A stretch of 64,000 nt of DNA from Bog-950 sp044225825. Its GTDB lineage: Bacteria; Bacteroidota; Bacteroidia; Chitinophagales; LD1. How positions within the stretch are numbered: the stretch's first letter is position 1; each line of letters starts with the position of its first letter. A program made the translations under genes and the position numbers. Below are positions 52,908-61,302 of this stretch, one piece after another. The DNA lies in assembly GCA_044225825.1 (NCBI GenBank), contig JBGAIB010000013.1:20084-84083 (forward strand). Reading direction: 5' to 3'. Under the pieces are notes generated by a model, which worked only from the letters and a program-made list of their open reading frames with translations, was not told where the DNA came from and made no database searches.

Positions 52908-54392
52908 TTAGTTAAAATCGTCTTCGTTCAGTCCTAAATCTTTGCCGGGAAACATGCTTCCGAATAGATCCTTAAACTGAATGCCTTTGCCTAACATGGC
53001 CTTTCCCAATTGCGAATATTCCGCCAGGCCATGCAGTATAAACTCCTTCATTACATACAGCTCGTTGGCAGGGGTGTCGGGCACAAACTCTTTTATCAAC
53101 TTATCTAACCCGGGCACGCTATCCAGGGCCTTGCGGTAAGCCGCATCGGTATCGCTCAACAGCAAGTCCAGCTCGTGGTTTTCGCTAAACCAATCCAGCA
53201 CGGGCTGGTAAGGGTTGGGCTGCTTTTTCTTTTTCAGTTTCGAGGGGTCGGGGAACCAGGTTACAAACTGATTGCGGATGGCTTTACCAATCAGGCTCAT
53301 AGCCACACCACCGGCGCCTTCCTGTTCGCCTTCATACACCAACTCTATTTTGCCGTTAATAGCAGGCACTACTCCCCACAGGTCGCCGATGCGGGCGGCA
53401 GTTTTCTTTTCGCCGTTCAACAGAGCGCGGCGTTCGGCGGTGCTTACCAGGTTTTCGTAGGCCGAAATAGTTAAACGGGCGCTAACACCGCTCTTGGCAT
53501 CTACAAACTCGCTTTCGCGGGCGGCAAAGGCAATCTGTTCTATCAAATCGCGCATCAGTTCGCTCACTTCTATGTTCTTGCGCTGGCTATCGGTAAGGCG
53601 GGCTTCCTGCAGGGTAATCTGCCTGCTGTGCTCGATGGTTTTAGGATAGTGCGTTAATATCTGCGAACCTATGCGGTCCTTCAAGGGAGTAACTATGCTG
53701 CCCCGGTTCGTGTAATCCTCGGGGTTGGCGGTAAACACAAACTGAATATCTAACGGTACGCGCAGTTTAAAACCGCGTATCTGGATATCGCCTTCCTGCA
53801 AAATATTAAACAGGGCCACCTGCAGGCGGGCCTGCAGATCGGGTAGTTCGTTAATTACAAATATGCAACGGTTACTGCGGGGCACCATACCAAAGTGTAT
53901 TACCCTTTCATCGGCATAACTCAGTTTTAGGTTAGCTGCTTTAATAGGGTCCACATCGCCAATCAGGTCGGCCACGCTAACATCAGGGGTGGCCAGTTTT
54001 TCGGCATAGCGCTCGCTGCGGTGTAGCCAGGCAATAGGTGTATCGTCGCCTTTTTCGGCAATTACATCTTTCGCATAACGCGAGATGGGGTTCAACGGGT
54101 CGTCGTTCAGTTCGCTGCCGGCTACTATGGGCACCCATTCATCCAGCAGTTCGGTCATTTGCCGGGCAATACGCGTTTTTGCCTGCCCGCGCAACCCCAG
54201 CAGGTTAATGTTATGGCGGCTTAAAATGGCGCGTTCAATATCGGGCAGTACGGTATCGTCGTAACCCAGGATGCCGCTAAAGAGTGGTTTGCCGCTTTTA
54301 AGGCGGGCTATTAAGTTATCGCGCAGTTCATCTTTTATAGGCCTGCTTACATAGCCCGATTGTTTCAATTCCTTCAGAGTGTTCACTTTCAT
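52908..54392 (-). CDS. MoxR/ChlI-type AAA+ ATPase (magnesium-chelatase-like)
   Basis: This AAA+ protein of about 494 residues (start ATG 54392, MKVNTLKELKQ; an ATG at 54428 would add 12 hydrophobic residues) has a degenerate P-loop LLGLRGQAKTRIAR, the Walker B region NRCIFVINELPDL, sensor I FVFTANPEDY and arginine-finger-like LKDRIGSQI. This is as in the ChlI/MoxR clade (VIGDVDPIKAAN near 165). MoxR ATPases act as chaperones with VWA-domain partners; none is adjacent here. Bacteroidota genomes commonly carry this stand-alone version. Function unknown. Confidence 0.85.
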   Translation of the reverse strand: MKVNTLKELKQSGYVSRPIKDELRDNLIARLKSGKPLFSGILGYDDTVLPDIERAILSRHNINLLGLRGQAKTRIARQMTELLDEWVPIVAGSELNDDPLNPISRYAKDVIAEKGDDTPIAWLHRSERYAEKLATPDVSVADLIGDVDPIKAANLKLSYADERVIHFGMVPRSNRCIFVINELPDLQARLQVALFNILQEGDIQIRGFKLRVPLDIQFVFTANPEDYTNRGSIVTPLKDRIGSQILTHYPKTIEHSRQITLQEARLTDSQRKNIEVSELMRDLIEQIAFAARESEFVDAKSGVSARLTISAYENLVSTAERRALLNGEKKTAARIGDLWGVVPAINGKIELVYEGEQEGAGGVAMSLIGKAIRNQFVTWFPDPSKLKKKKQPNPYQPVLDWFSENHELDLLLSDTDAAYRKALDSVPGLDKLIKEFVPDTPANELYVMKEFILHGLAEYSQLGKAMLGKGIQFKDLFGSMFPGKDLGLNEDDFN

Positions 54393-54428
54393 ATAATCGC
54401 TTAAAAAGGTTACAATACTAAACAACAA

Positions 54429-54750
54429 AAGGCACTTATGGTTCAGGCAGTTTTAAGTGCCGGAATGATATATGGATTAATTTGTACTTAATTAGGTTTT
54501 CAACCTACTTGCTTCCCTGCTTGTACCAACTATTTTTCATCGGTTTTTTACAGATGGGAGCAGCCGGAGCAGCCAGGGGTGAGATTTCACAAAAATCTTA
54601 AGAACGTTAAAAAGCTATACTAAAAAGGGCCGGGGTTTCGTTATTGATATGGTAAATGTAATCGATTGAAAAGAAGGCATTTGGAGGGTGCCGTCGGGGG
54701 CATTTACGTGCAACGGAAAATTCGCTTTTTTAACCTAAAAATTTTTAGCA
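54429..54750. other. 322-bp divergent intergenic region
   Basis: Apart from the inverted repeat at 54431-54461, no gene, RNA or clear promoter is recognised. The sequence is AT-rich and must hold the promoters of the AAA+ gene and of the small gene at 54751. Confidence 0.4.
54431..54461 (-). promoter_or_regulatory. 8-bp inverted repeat upstream of the AAA+ gene
   Basis: GGCACTTA (54431-54438) and TAAGTGCC (54454-54461) form a perfect inverted repeat. On the minus strand it is followed by TTTTGTTGTTT, so it could be a terminator-like hairpin in the leader or an operator. A TAGTATTG word (-7 like, one mismatch) follows, supporting the ATG at 54392. Confidence 0.35.
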
Positions 54751-55053
54751 ATGCCACACAATAATATGGGTACCGGGCGTTTTAATGGTGTTCTTATAAC
54801 ACACAAAAACCAGCAAATGGATCAAATCTCTACTCAAGACTTACTCATTCTGCACGCTTACGGCGAAACTACCCTGGAGCAACGCATGCACCTGGCGGTA
54901 GAAATGGCCAAAGACCCTGGTTTACAGGGCGAATTAATGGAACTGATACGCGGTAAACGCCTGCTGAACAGCCTGGCCAAAGGCCCCAGCGATACCTCGG
55001 TGCGTATTATAATGGAGCACAGCTACCAGACCGAGCATCTGCAGGAAATCTAA
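54751..55053 (+). CDS. Small helical protein, possible anti-sigma-like N-terminal domain
   Basis: This 100-residue soluble protein may start instead at the in-frame ATG 54820 (MDQISTQDLLILHAYGE), which would leave 77 residues. The core pattern (LLILHAYGETTLEQRMHLAVEMAKDPGLQGELMELIRG) resembles the cytoplasmic helical bundle at the start of Bacteroidota anti-sigma factors, including the one at 30197, but it has no membrane segment and no Cys. I cannot name a family. It is monocistronic with its own terminator. Confidence 0.6.
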   Translation: MPHNNMGTGRFNGVLITHKNQQMDQISTQDLLILHAYGETTLEQRMHLAVEMAKDPGLQGELMELIRGKRLLNSLAKGPSDTSVRIIMEHSYQTEHLQEI

Positions 55054-55081
55054 GACCGGGCTCTCACTCACAACTAATTGT

Positions 55082-55121
55082 AAAAATCGCGGGTACCTTT
55101 TATGGGCCGGCGATTTTTTTT
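55082..55121 (+). terminator. Terminator of the small helical protein gene
   Basis: AAAAATCGC (55082-55090) pairs with GCGATTTTT (55110-55118), followed by further T residues. The A/T symmetry would also allow termination from the other side. Confidence 0.75.
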
Positions 55122-55213
55122 GCCCCACCGGGCATGACGAACATCAGCAACACGGCCCCCCGGGCCTTTTAGTTTTATACGCAACAGAGGCAGACTAATC
55201 CTTTGTTGTTGTT

Positions 55214-56296
55214 ATGAAAACCAGACTTTTTATCGCGGCTGTGCTGACCGCCCTACTAACGCTTCCATTTTTTACGGCCTGCAACCGCCAAACCCAGCCT
55301 GATTTTATGGAGGCCGATGGCCGCAGTAAACATTTAGAAGCCTTATCTGATTACCACTTTTTTGAGCAAACTGACAAGGGATTAACGCCCGTTAACGGGG
55401 TGTTTGCTTACAAGCTTGTAAACAGCATGTTTGCCGATTATTTGCATAAGGAACATTTTATATACCTCCCTGCAGGTGAGGCTATGCAATACGATAGTGT
55501 GGAAGTGTTGAAGCTGCCCGTGGGTGCCTGCCTGATACAAAATCTGTATTACATAGCCGATGAAAAGAGCGCTGACCAAAGCCGCCATTATGTGGAAACC
55601 CAATTACTGATACACGAAAAGAGCGGTTGGGAGGCTAAAACCTATGTGTGGAATGAAGAAGGCAGCGATGCTCAATTAACGATTGTAGGTGATGTAAAAA
55701 GTTTAGCCTGGAAAGATGCGGCAGGAATAAACCGCAAAGTAGATTATGTGGTAGCCAACAAAAACCAGTGCAAGGGCTGCCATTGGTATAAGGACCAGAT
55801 TACACCTATTGGCATAAAAGCGGGTAATCTGAATACCGGTGATCCCACAGGTAAAAATCAGTTAAGTGCCTGGGCGGCAGCCGGCAGTTTAAAAGCATAT
55901 GAGGGTAACGCACCTGTTTTTGTAAACTGGCGCGATACCTCGGCGGAGCAGGAGGCCAGGGTGCGATCGTATCTGGATATTAACTGTGCCCACTGCCATA
56001 ATGCGCACGGCCCGGCGTATGTATCGGGTTTGCATTTAAACCGCGATAACCAAAACATGGAAACCTACGGTGTATTCAAATCGCCGCCATCGGCAGGGCG
56101 TGGCTCCTGCAACCTGAAGTACGACATTGTACCGGGCAGTCCGGGTGAATCGATTATCATTTGCCGTATGGCTGCAACGGAATTAGGCGTTAAGATGCCG
56201 CAAATGGGCCGCACGGTTACCGATAACGAAGGTGTAACACTGGTGGCTACCTGGATTACCGATTTAAAAAAACAACAAGCGCAAGAAGGCAACTAA
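55214..56296 (+). CDS. Diheme c-type cytochrome lipoprotein (SO2930-like)
   Basis: This 360-residue lipoprotein has lipobox FFTAC (Cys23) after a hydrophobic signal. Two haem c sites are present, CKGCH (about residue 192) and CAHCH in DINCAHCHNAHGP (about 260). The ends resemble the SO2930 family of diheme cytochromes (LPVGACLIQNLYY, NAPVFVNWRDTS..., GSPGESIIICRMAATELGVKMPQMG). The distal haem ligands are probably Met residues in the last block. It lies in the periplasm or on the outer membrane and could transfer electrons or detoxify peroxide; the partner is unknown. No other respiratory gene is adjacent. Confidence 0.8.
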   Translation: MKTRLFIAAVLTALLTLPFFTACNRQTQPDFMEADGRSKHLEALSDYHFFEQTDKGLTPVNGVFAYKLVNSMFADYLHKEHFIYLPAGEAMQYDSVEVLKLPVGACLIQNLYYIADEKSADQSRHYVETQLLIHEKSGWEAKTYVWNEEGSDAQLTIVGDVKSLAWKDAAGINRKVDYVVANKNQCKGCHWYKDQITPIGIKAGNLNTGDPTGKNQLSAWAAAGSLKAYEGNAPVFVNWRDTSAEQEARVRSYLDINCAHCHNAHGPAYVSGLHLNRDNQNMETYGVFKSPPSAGRGSCNLKYDIVPGSPGESIIICRMAATELGVKMPQMGRTVTDNEGVTLVATWITDLKKQQAQEGN

Positions 56297-56342
56297 ATTC
56301 ATGCTGCTGATAGTGGCAGACCTTTCTTGCAACATTCGTGTG

Positions 56343-56374
56343 TTGCAGTTTGGGATGAAATAAGACTACCTTCG
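56343..56374 (+). promoter_or_regulatory. Promoter-like pair upstream of the phytanoyl-CoA dioxygenase gene
   Basis: TTG (56343-56345), a 21-bp gap and TACCTTCG (56367-56374) fit the Bacteroidota -33/-7 spacing, with the TTCG variant of the -7 box. It lies 23 bp before the ATG at 56398. A short hairpin (TGCAACA / TGTTGCA, 56328-56347) just upstream overlaps the -33 element. Confidence 0.4.
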
Positions 56375-56397
56375 GCGCTTAATAAATACCACTTACC

Positions 56398-57288
56398 ATG
56401 CGGGTTTTTGCAGATGATAAACAGCAACAGCAATTCGAGAGGGATGGCTATGTAATTGTAAAGGCATTTGATGAAGCGGCTATTAAAGAAATGACCGACT
56501 TGTTTGCCAAAACAACGGGCGAAGACTTTTCCGGCTTTCATAACACACTCGAAATCCAATCTCCGGAAATTAAGAAGGAGATTTACGACAAGCTGAACGG
56601 CATGTTCCAGAAATACCTGCAAAAGTATTTGGTGAACTACCGTGCTATTGGCTGTGGTTTTGTAACCAAAAAAAGCGACCCCAACAGCCGCGTATATCCG
56701 CATCAGGACTGGAGCTTTGTAGATGAAACGCAATACAGCTCGCTGAACCTTTGGGCACCTTTAGTGGATACTACCGAAGAGAACGGCCTGCTTAAAATTT
56801 TTAAAGGCACACATCGTATAACGCCCTCCATGCGGGGCTCCAACCTTCCGCCTATTTTTATTATTCAGCAGCCGGATGTGTTGAAGTACTTAACCCCCCT
56901 GCACATGAAGGCCGGCGAAGTGGTGATGTACGACCATCGTTTACTGCATGGCAGCGAACCAAATGCTTCAGGTAAAACAAGGGTGGCCGCTTCGTTTAAT
57001 GTTATACCGCAAGCTGCACAGGCCATCCACTACTTTGCACCTAACAAACAGAACCTGAACGAGGTTTATGAAATTGCGGTAGATGAAAATTTCTATAACA
57101 ACTATTACCTCAACAAGGCCTGGATAGGCGACCCTAAGGCTAATTATATAGTGCATGCCGAAGGTTATACATCTAAACAAGTTCCCTTTACACCGGCGCG
57201 TATCAGCGAGCAGCAGATCGTCGACTTGTATACGCCTAAAAAAGGATTTCTTGCTTCGCTGGTTGACCGCTTATTTAAGCAAGCTTAG
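56398..57288 (+). CDS. Phytanoyl-CoA dioxygenase (PhyH) family protein
   Basis: This 296-residue Fe(II)/2-oxoglutarate oxygenase has metal ligands His102 and Asp104 in VYPHQDWSFVDE and His184 in RLLHGSEPN. Arg195 (GKTRVAASF) is positioned for 2-oxoglutarate. The fold and spacing fit the PhyH/EctD/PhyH-like family. The substrate (a lipid, antibiotic or small metabolite) cannot be inferred from context. There is no signal peptide. It overlaps the convergent methyltransferase gene by 14 bp. Confidence 0.87.
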   Translation: MRVFADDKQQQQFERDGYVIVKAFDEAAIKEMTDLFAKTTGEDFSGFHNTLEIQSPEIKKEIYDKLNGMFQKYLQKYLVNYRAIGCGFVTKKSDPNSRVYPHQDWSFVDETQYSSLNLWAPLVDTTEENGLLKIFKGTHRITPSMRGSNLPPIFIIQQPDVLKYLTPLHMKAGEVVMYDHRLLHGSEPNASGKTRVAASFNVIPQAAQAIHYFAPNKQNLNEVYEIAVDENFYNNYYLNKAWIGDPKANYIVHAEGYTSKQVPFTPARISEQQIVDLYTPKKGFLASLVDRLFKQA

Positions 57289-58093
57289 TAGCTTTTATTT
57301 CGTAGAAGTCAAGATACTTTAAGTCGTAAAAGGTTTTATCGGTGCCTTTATAGATGGGCAGATCGTTACGGCGTACAAAGTTGTTGCCGGTTTCCCATTC
57401 TGCTTCAATATCCAACTGCTTTATAAAGTTGAACAGCACAGCTGTTTTTTCAAACGAGCGCACCACTTCATACAGCTTCTTTACATTCAACCGGTAAGCA
57501 TCGCAGGAGTTCTTTACTACTTGTTCAATCAGTTGTCTTTCCTCTTCGCTGCGGGCCGTGCCATGGAACATGTCTTTTATATACACAAAGCCAAAAGGTT
57601 TCAACACGTTAACAGCAGCCTGCACGGCTTTATCGGTATCAGGCGAATGCACAAATGCTTCCAGAAAATAAACTGCATCATGATGGTTATTTGGAAGCAA
57701 TTGATCCATGGTATGGAAATCGCCCTGGTAAACTTTAATGCGGTCTTCTAATCCTGCTGCTTTAACCTTCTCGCGGGCAATTTTTACCTGCTCGTCCGAA
57801 ATGGTAACGGCGTCAATCTGCACATCCAGTTTTTTTGCCAGCATAATAGCGGGGCCACAAATACCGCAACCGGCATCTACCAGTTTCATACCGGGTTTAA
57901 AACCGGCAGACTTTATATAATAGTCCATCAACTCATCCAGGTTCAGTGCGCTGCGGCCCTGGAACACCTCGCCAAATGATTCAATATAACGCTCGGTCCA
58001 TTCTTCGTAATAGCGTTTTACTTCAGCGCTGCTATACTCCGGCATCGCCGATTTTTGTTCGGAGGGGGCAAATAACTTTTTAAGAAAGTTCAT
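57275..58093 (-). CDS. Class I SAM-dependent methyltransferase
   Basis: This protein of about 272 residues has an N-terminal leader of charged residues, the SAM-binding motif MKLVDAGCGICGPAIMLAKKL and post-I acidic site QIDAVTISDEQVKIAREKV. The YQGDFHTMDQLLP and VYFLEAFVHSPD blocks follow, as in ubiquinone/sterol/cyclopropane-type small-molecule methyltransferases. The start is ATG 58093 (MNFLKKLF); an upstream ATG at 58117 adds 8 residues. The family allocation beyond class I and the substrate are uncertain. It converges on the dioxygenase gene. Confidence 0.85.
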   Translation of the reverse strand: MNFLKKLFAPSEQKSAMPEYSSAEVKRYYEEWTERYIESFGEVFQGRSALNLDELMDYYIKSAGFKPGMKLVDAGCGICGPAIMLAKKLDVQIDAVTISDEQVKIAREKVKAAGLEDRIKVYQGDFHTMDQLLPNNHHDAVYFLEAFVHSPDTDKAVQAAVNVLKPFGFVYIKDMFHGTARSEEERQLIEQVVKNSCDAYRLNVKKLYEVVRSFEKTAVLFNFIKQLDIEAEWETGNNFVRRNDLPIYKGTDKTFYDLKYLDFYEIKATKLA

Positions 58094-58197
58094 GCTGCAA
58101 TATAGCAAAACACACACGATGATGTAGGGTGCCTCCTTCTACTCCTAAGACAGGCATTTGACCTAAGATCTTTGATTTTCGAGTCAGATGCTTTTAG

Positions 58198-58224
58198 TTT
58201 CAAGTTTAAGATTTCAAGTTTAAG
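58198..58224. repeat. Short tandem repeat TTTCAAGTTTAAG, two copies
   Basis: The 13-bp copies at 58198-58210 and 58212-58224 lie in the spacer between the methyltransferase and the GH1-like gene. Similar AAGTTTAAAGTT words occur at about 60340-60370. Confidence 0.75.
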
Positions 58225-58311
58225 GTTGACGATCTTACCCTCCATTCCTTAACTTAAATTCTTTGTGCCTTTGTGGCGATAAAAAATATGGTTAAGCGTT
58301 GAATGGAGTCC

Positions 58312-59517
58312 TCAATATCTAAACAACAAACCGTAGCTCTCTTCGGCCAGTGGTTGTTGCCATGCGCTGATGAGTTTTTTGTAGGCTTCGCCTACGGGCA
58401 TAATGCGGCGGTTTAAATCATAGAGCCCCAGGTCGTTCACCACGCCTTTGTTTTCGCGCAGGGCGCTGTCCCAATCCACCTGATGCAGCAAGCTATACCA
58501 GGTAAAGCCGCTTACCGGTATGCCGTCCTGCTTTAGGCGGTGTACGTTGGCCCATTCTTTATGTAACCATTTTTCGCTGTCGGGCATGCGCAGGTTGGTT
58601 TCGGTATGCATAATGGGCAGGTGGTAACGGTCGAAGTATTGCCGGGTAATAACATAGTAACCAAAAATTTCGCCCGAAGGCTCGTGCCGTCCATCCGGAA
58701 AAACGCGGTGCTCGTTGGTGATATAATAATCGTTGCCCATTATACAGCGTGCCTTAACCTGGTTGTGGTGGAACCAGTGGTATTCCTGCTTGGTCATTCC
58801 ATGTTCCATCAGGTATTCATACATCACTACACTTACCGGATAACCATAGGTAAGGTCGAGCGAGAGGAAACGCTTTTGATTTAAAAAATAACACAATGTA
58901 TTGGCATCGGGGTTGGCTGCATGAAAGTATTCCGATGATTCGCTTTGTATGAACGTTGCTTCGGGTTGAATGGCCAGTATAGCGCGCATGGCCAGCACAT
59001 TGGCCTTGCACAGGTGCTTTATCGCTGTTACAAAATCCTTATCGGAGCTCAGCCTTTCGTTCCACCAACCATATTGCGCGCTAAAAGTAGCGGCAATAAA
59101 GATCTCGTTAATGGGTGTGTAGAACTGCAGATACGGAAAACGTTTGGCAAAGGCCTGTGCGTATTCGGCAAACAGTTGGGGGAAATCGGGATTCTGAAAA
59201 TTGCCCATCCAGTCGGGCACTCCAAAATGGCAGAGGTCTACAATGGGTGTTATCTCCAGTTCTTTTAAACGGTTGAAGGTTTCATCGGTAAAATCCCAAT
59301 CGTAGGTGCCGGGGCCGGTGTGGGTTTTATAATAGGGCGGACCATAGCGCAAAAACTTTAGTCCCATATCCTTTACCAGTTCAAAATCGGTAGCCCAGTA
59401 TTTGTAGTGGTCTGTTTTGTCCATCTCGTCCACCCGATGCAGGGTGCCATCGGGCAGGGCAATTACCGGGTAGCTGTTTTCGATACCGGTAGCAAACATA
59501 AATTGACTTGAACCCAT
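58312..59517 (-). CDS. Family 1 glycoside hydrolase-like protein
   Basis: This 401-residue TIM-barrel protein has the acid/base Glu138 in FYTPINEI (the GH1 N-E-P position) and the nucleophile Glu306 in PIMHTETNLRM (normally T-E-N-G). PIVDLCHFGVPDWMG supplies the conserved active-site His/aromatic residues. It is clearly GH1-like but somewhat divergent, close to the group that Bacteroidota genomes annotate as family 1 glycosylhydrolases with unknown sugar. There is no signal peptide, so it is intracellular. It is the second gene of a tight pair with the SDR (9-bp gap). Confidence 0.85.
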   Translation of the reverse strand: MGSSQFMFATGIENSYPVIALPDGTLHRVDEMDKTDHYKYWATDFELVKDMGLKFLRYGPPYYKTHTGPGTYDWDFTDETFNRLKELEITPIVDLCHFGVPDWMGNFQNPDFPQLFAEYAQAFAKRFPYLQFYTPINEIFIAATFSAQYGWWNERLSSDKDFVTAIKHLCKANVLAMRAILAIQPEATFIQSESSEYFHAANPDANTLCYFLNQKRFLSLDLTYGYPVSVVMYEYLMEHGMTKQEYHWFHHNQVKARCIMGNDYYITNEHRVFPDGRHEPSGEIFGYYVITRQYFDRYHLPIMHTETNLRMPDSEKWLHKEWANVHRLKQDGIPVSGFTWYSLLHQVDWDSALRENKGVVNDLGLYDLNRRIMPVGEAYKKLISAWQQPLAEESYGLLFRY

Positions 59518-59526
59518 AGCGTTTAA

Positions 59527-60255
59527 TTAAAGTATATCCAACCGCCCTCCGTCTACCACCAGCGTGGTGCCGTTTATATAAGCAGCTTCGGCCGAAGCCA
59601 AAAAACAAATAGCTGCTGCCAAATTCTCGGGTTTACCTACAGCGCCTTCCACTTTTTCGGCCCCGCTTTTAATATTGGGGTTGTTCCACAGCATAGGCGT
59701 ATCAACCGCACCGGGTGCTACGCAGTTAATGCGCACCTGGGTGGCGGGATATTCCAAACTAACGCCACGTGTAAAGGCCTCTATAGCTGCTTTGCTGGCC
59801 GCATAGGGTATTACATTCGGGGTACTTTGGTGGGCATGCACCGAGCTTACATTTACAATAGCACCGCGTTTCATGCGCGGTATAGTGTAGCTGCAAAACA
59901 AAAACACCGAGCGCAGGTTAACGGCCATTACCTCGTTCCATTCTTCCAGCTTAAGCTCTGTAATTTTTTTAAAGGTCATCATAGCGGCGTTGTTCACCAG
60001 CACGTCTATGCTCTTCCATTTTTCAAATGCATGTTGCACAGAGGCGATAACTTCGTGCTCCAGCCCCACATCGGTTTTACAGAAGGCTGCCGTGCCACCG
60101 GCTTTGGTTATCAGGGCAACGGTTTCTTCGCCGCCGTCCTCGTTGCGGTCTACTACCATTACTTTGCCGCCTTCGGCTGCTAACTGCAGGGCCGTGGCCC
60201 GGCCAATACCAGAACCCGCGCCGGTAACCAAACAATTCTTTCCATCAAACCGCAT
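59527..60255 (-). CDS. Short-chain dehydrogenase/reductase (sugar-dehydrogenase-like)
   Basis: This 242-residue classical SDR has TGAGSGIG for cofactor, NNAAM at about 88, NVSSVHAH and YxxxK in PYAASKAAIEAF (catalytic Tyr/Lys), and PGAVDTPM. The end GTTLVVDGG is typical of glucose-1-dehydrogenase/3-oxoacyl-ACP reductase-like SDRs. It starts the operon whose second gene is the GH1-like hydrolase, so a role in oxidising or reducing a sugar released by that enzyme is a fair inference. Confidence 0.9.
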   Translation of the reverse strand: MRFDGKNCLVTGAGSGIGRATALQLAAEGGKVMVVDRNEDGGEETVALITKAGGTAAFCKTDVGLEHEVIASVQHAFEKWKSIDVLVNNAAMMTFKKITELKLEEWNEVMAVNLRSVFLFCSYTIPRMKRGAIVNVSSVHAHQSTPNVIPYAASKAAIEAFTRGVSLEYPATQVRINCVAPGAVDTPMLWNNPNIKSGAEKVEGAVGKPENLAAAICFLASAEAAYINGTTLVVDGGRLDIL

Positions 60256-60366
60256 GAGGCGTCTGCCGCAAAAGGCATTCCGTGGGTAGTGGGGTAAAGA
60301 AGTCCACGGAAAAGGGAATAGAACGCTGATTTGAGATTGTTTAAAGTTTAAAATTGAAAGTTTAAA

Positions 60367-60425
60367 GTTGAACAGCCGAGTGACGTTTACAGTCTACAGT
60401 TTTCTGTTTCCAGTTGAACAGCCGA
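60367..60425. repeat. 13-bp direct repeat GTTGAACAGCCGA, 46 bp apart
   Basis: Exact copies lie at 60367-60379 and 60413-60425 in gene-free DNA, preceded by AAGTTTAAAGTT-like words. Confidence 0.75.
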
Positions 60426-60495
60426 ATACAGTTTCACCACAGAAGAATAGAGGATAATTAAAAATTAATAATTGATGAAGTGTTTACCCCCTCCG

Positions 60496-60550
60496 AAAAA
60501 AACAAGACTATTCAACCGGCTATGCAAATCTTGTTTTTTTCTCGTCCCCC
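60496..60550. terminator. Orphan bidirectional terminator-like hairpin
   Basis: AAAAAAACAAGA (60496-60507) pairs perfectly with TCTTGTTTTTTT (60539-60550) over 12 bp, with a 31-nt loop. A-tracts and T-tracts on both sides would allow termination in either direction. No gene ends nearby, so it may belong to a lost gene or an unannotated small RNA. Confidence 0.45.
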
Positions 60551-60651
60551 TATGGCTATGCAAAACGGCAAACGCACAAAGGGGGACAGCTTTGGCGCGT
60601 TGTGGGTTAATTAGCGATTAGCATAACGATAGGTGGCCATGTGCTAAGGAA

Positions 60652-60691
60652 TGATTGGGTTTGATGGGAAATGATAGGAATTGATTGGCAA
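60652..60691. repeat. 10-bp degenerate tandem repeat, four units, related to 23360-23399
   Basis: Four units of the form TGATnGGnnn: TGATTGGGTT, TGATGGGAAA, TGATAGGAAT and TGATTGGCAA. An opposing copy ACCCTATCACCC follows at 60707-60718. The 17-mer AAATGATAGGAATTGAT at 60669-60685 also occurs at 23357-23373. Confidence 0.8.
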
Positions 60692-60873
60692 AAATCAATT
60701 TGTTGTACCCTATCACCCATTTTGCGGTAGCGTGCATTTGTGCAGCCAACCTCAGCGTAAAATCAGTCAATACTAAGCCTGTAGGCTGATAAAATGCTTA
60801 GGTAAAAGCAGCAAATAAGCAGGGCCAGTTAAGGCATAAGTAATTGAAAGTTAGTTGGTTTTAGTGGTGCCGA

Positions 60874-60904
60874 CTGAGGTTTGGCTGAGGTTTGGCTGAG
60901 GTTT
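60874..60904. repeat. 11-bp tandem repeat CTGAGGTTTGG, 2.8 units
   Basis: Copies lie at 60874-60884 and 60885-60895, with a partial one to 60904, in gene-free DNA. Confidence 0.8.
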
Positions 60905-61165
60905 TAGCGCCGCGCCGAGAATTTAAGCCATTTGCGGGGTGGGTAGGGGCATGGTTTGCCCTTGCCCCAAGGGCGGGTTAGTGTTTACAGGTATGTCAAA
61001 GAACAGGTGCGCGGGTGTAAAGGTAATAAAAGGAAATAAAGTTTCAAAAATAATTTCATAAAAATATTTGTGCCGACAGGATCCTGACACTATCCGGACG
61101 CTGCCATGGGGAAAGGCAAAATGGACACAGTGGGCATTATTTAACAAATGGATGTGCACCAACAA

Positions 61166-61195
61166 TTTGGATAGATGAATAATTTTGTATATTTG
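61166..61195 (+). promoter_or_regulatory. Bacteroidota-type promoter for the T9SS cargo gene
   Basis: TTTG at 61166-61169, 18 bp, then TATATTTG at 61188-61195 matches -33/-7 (TTTG, TAnnTTTG). A second exact -7 word TAATTTTG overlaps at 61180-61187. The position implies transcription from about 61200 and so excludes translation from the GTG at 61207. Confidence 0.5.
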
Positions 61196-61302
61196 GATGA
61201 AACTCAGTGATTACGCGCCCGATTACTGTGCTTCGGGGCGTCTACAATACCAATTTGTTTAGCTACTTGAAAGCGATGTCGCTTAAAGCAGATGAATTTT
61301 TT

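Larger units (their letters stand above)
60256..61302. other. About 1-kb gene-free, repeat-rich spacer
   Basis: I see no credible gene. A minus-strand frame at 60923-61165 lacks coding character. The region holds short direct repeats (60367-60425), a long A/T stem hairpin (60496-60550), a 10-bp tandem array (60652-60691), an 11-bp tandem repeat (60874-60904), and the promoter and leader of the T9SS gene. Confidence 0.55.

Noticed and set aside
60923..61165. Minus-strand open frame of 80 residues in the gene-free block
   Set aside because: No start context, composition or homology-like pattern; it covers promoter-side repeats and the leader of the T9SS gene.
61207..61302. Start of the T9SS gene at GTG 61207
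   Set aside because: It lies only 12 bp after the best -7 box and adds 32 residues before the clear signal peptide; ATG 61303 is preferred.
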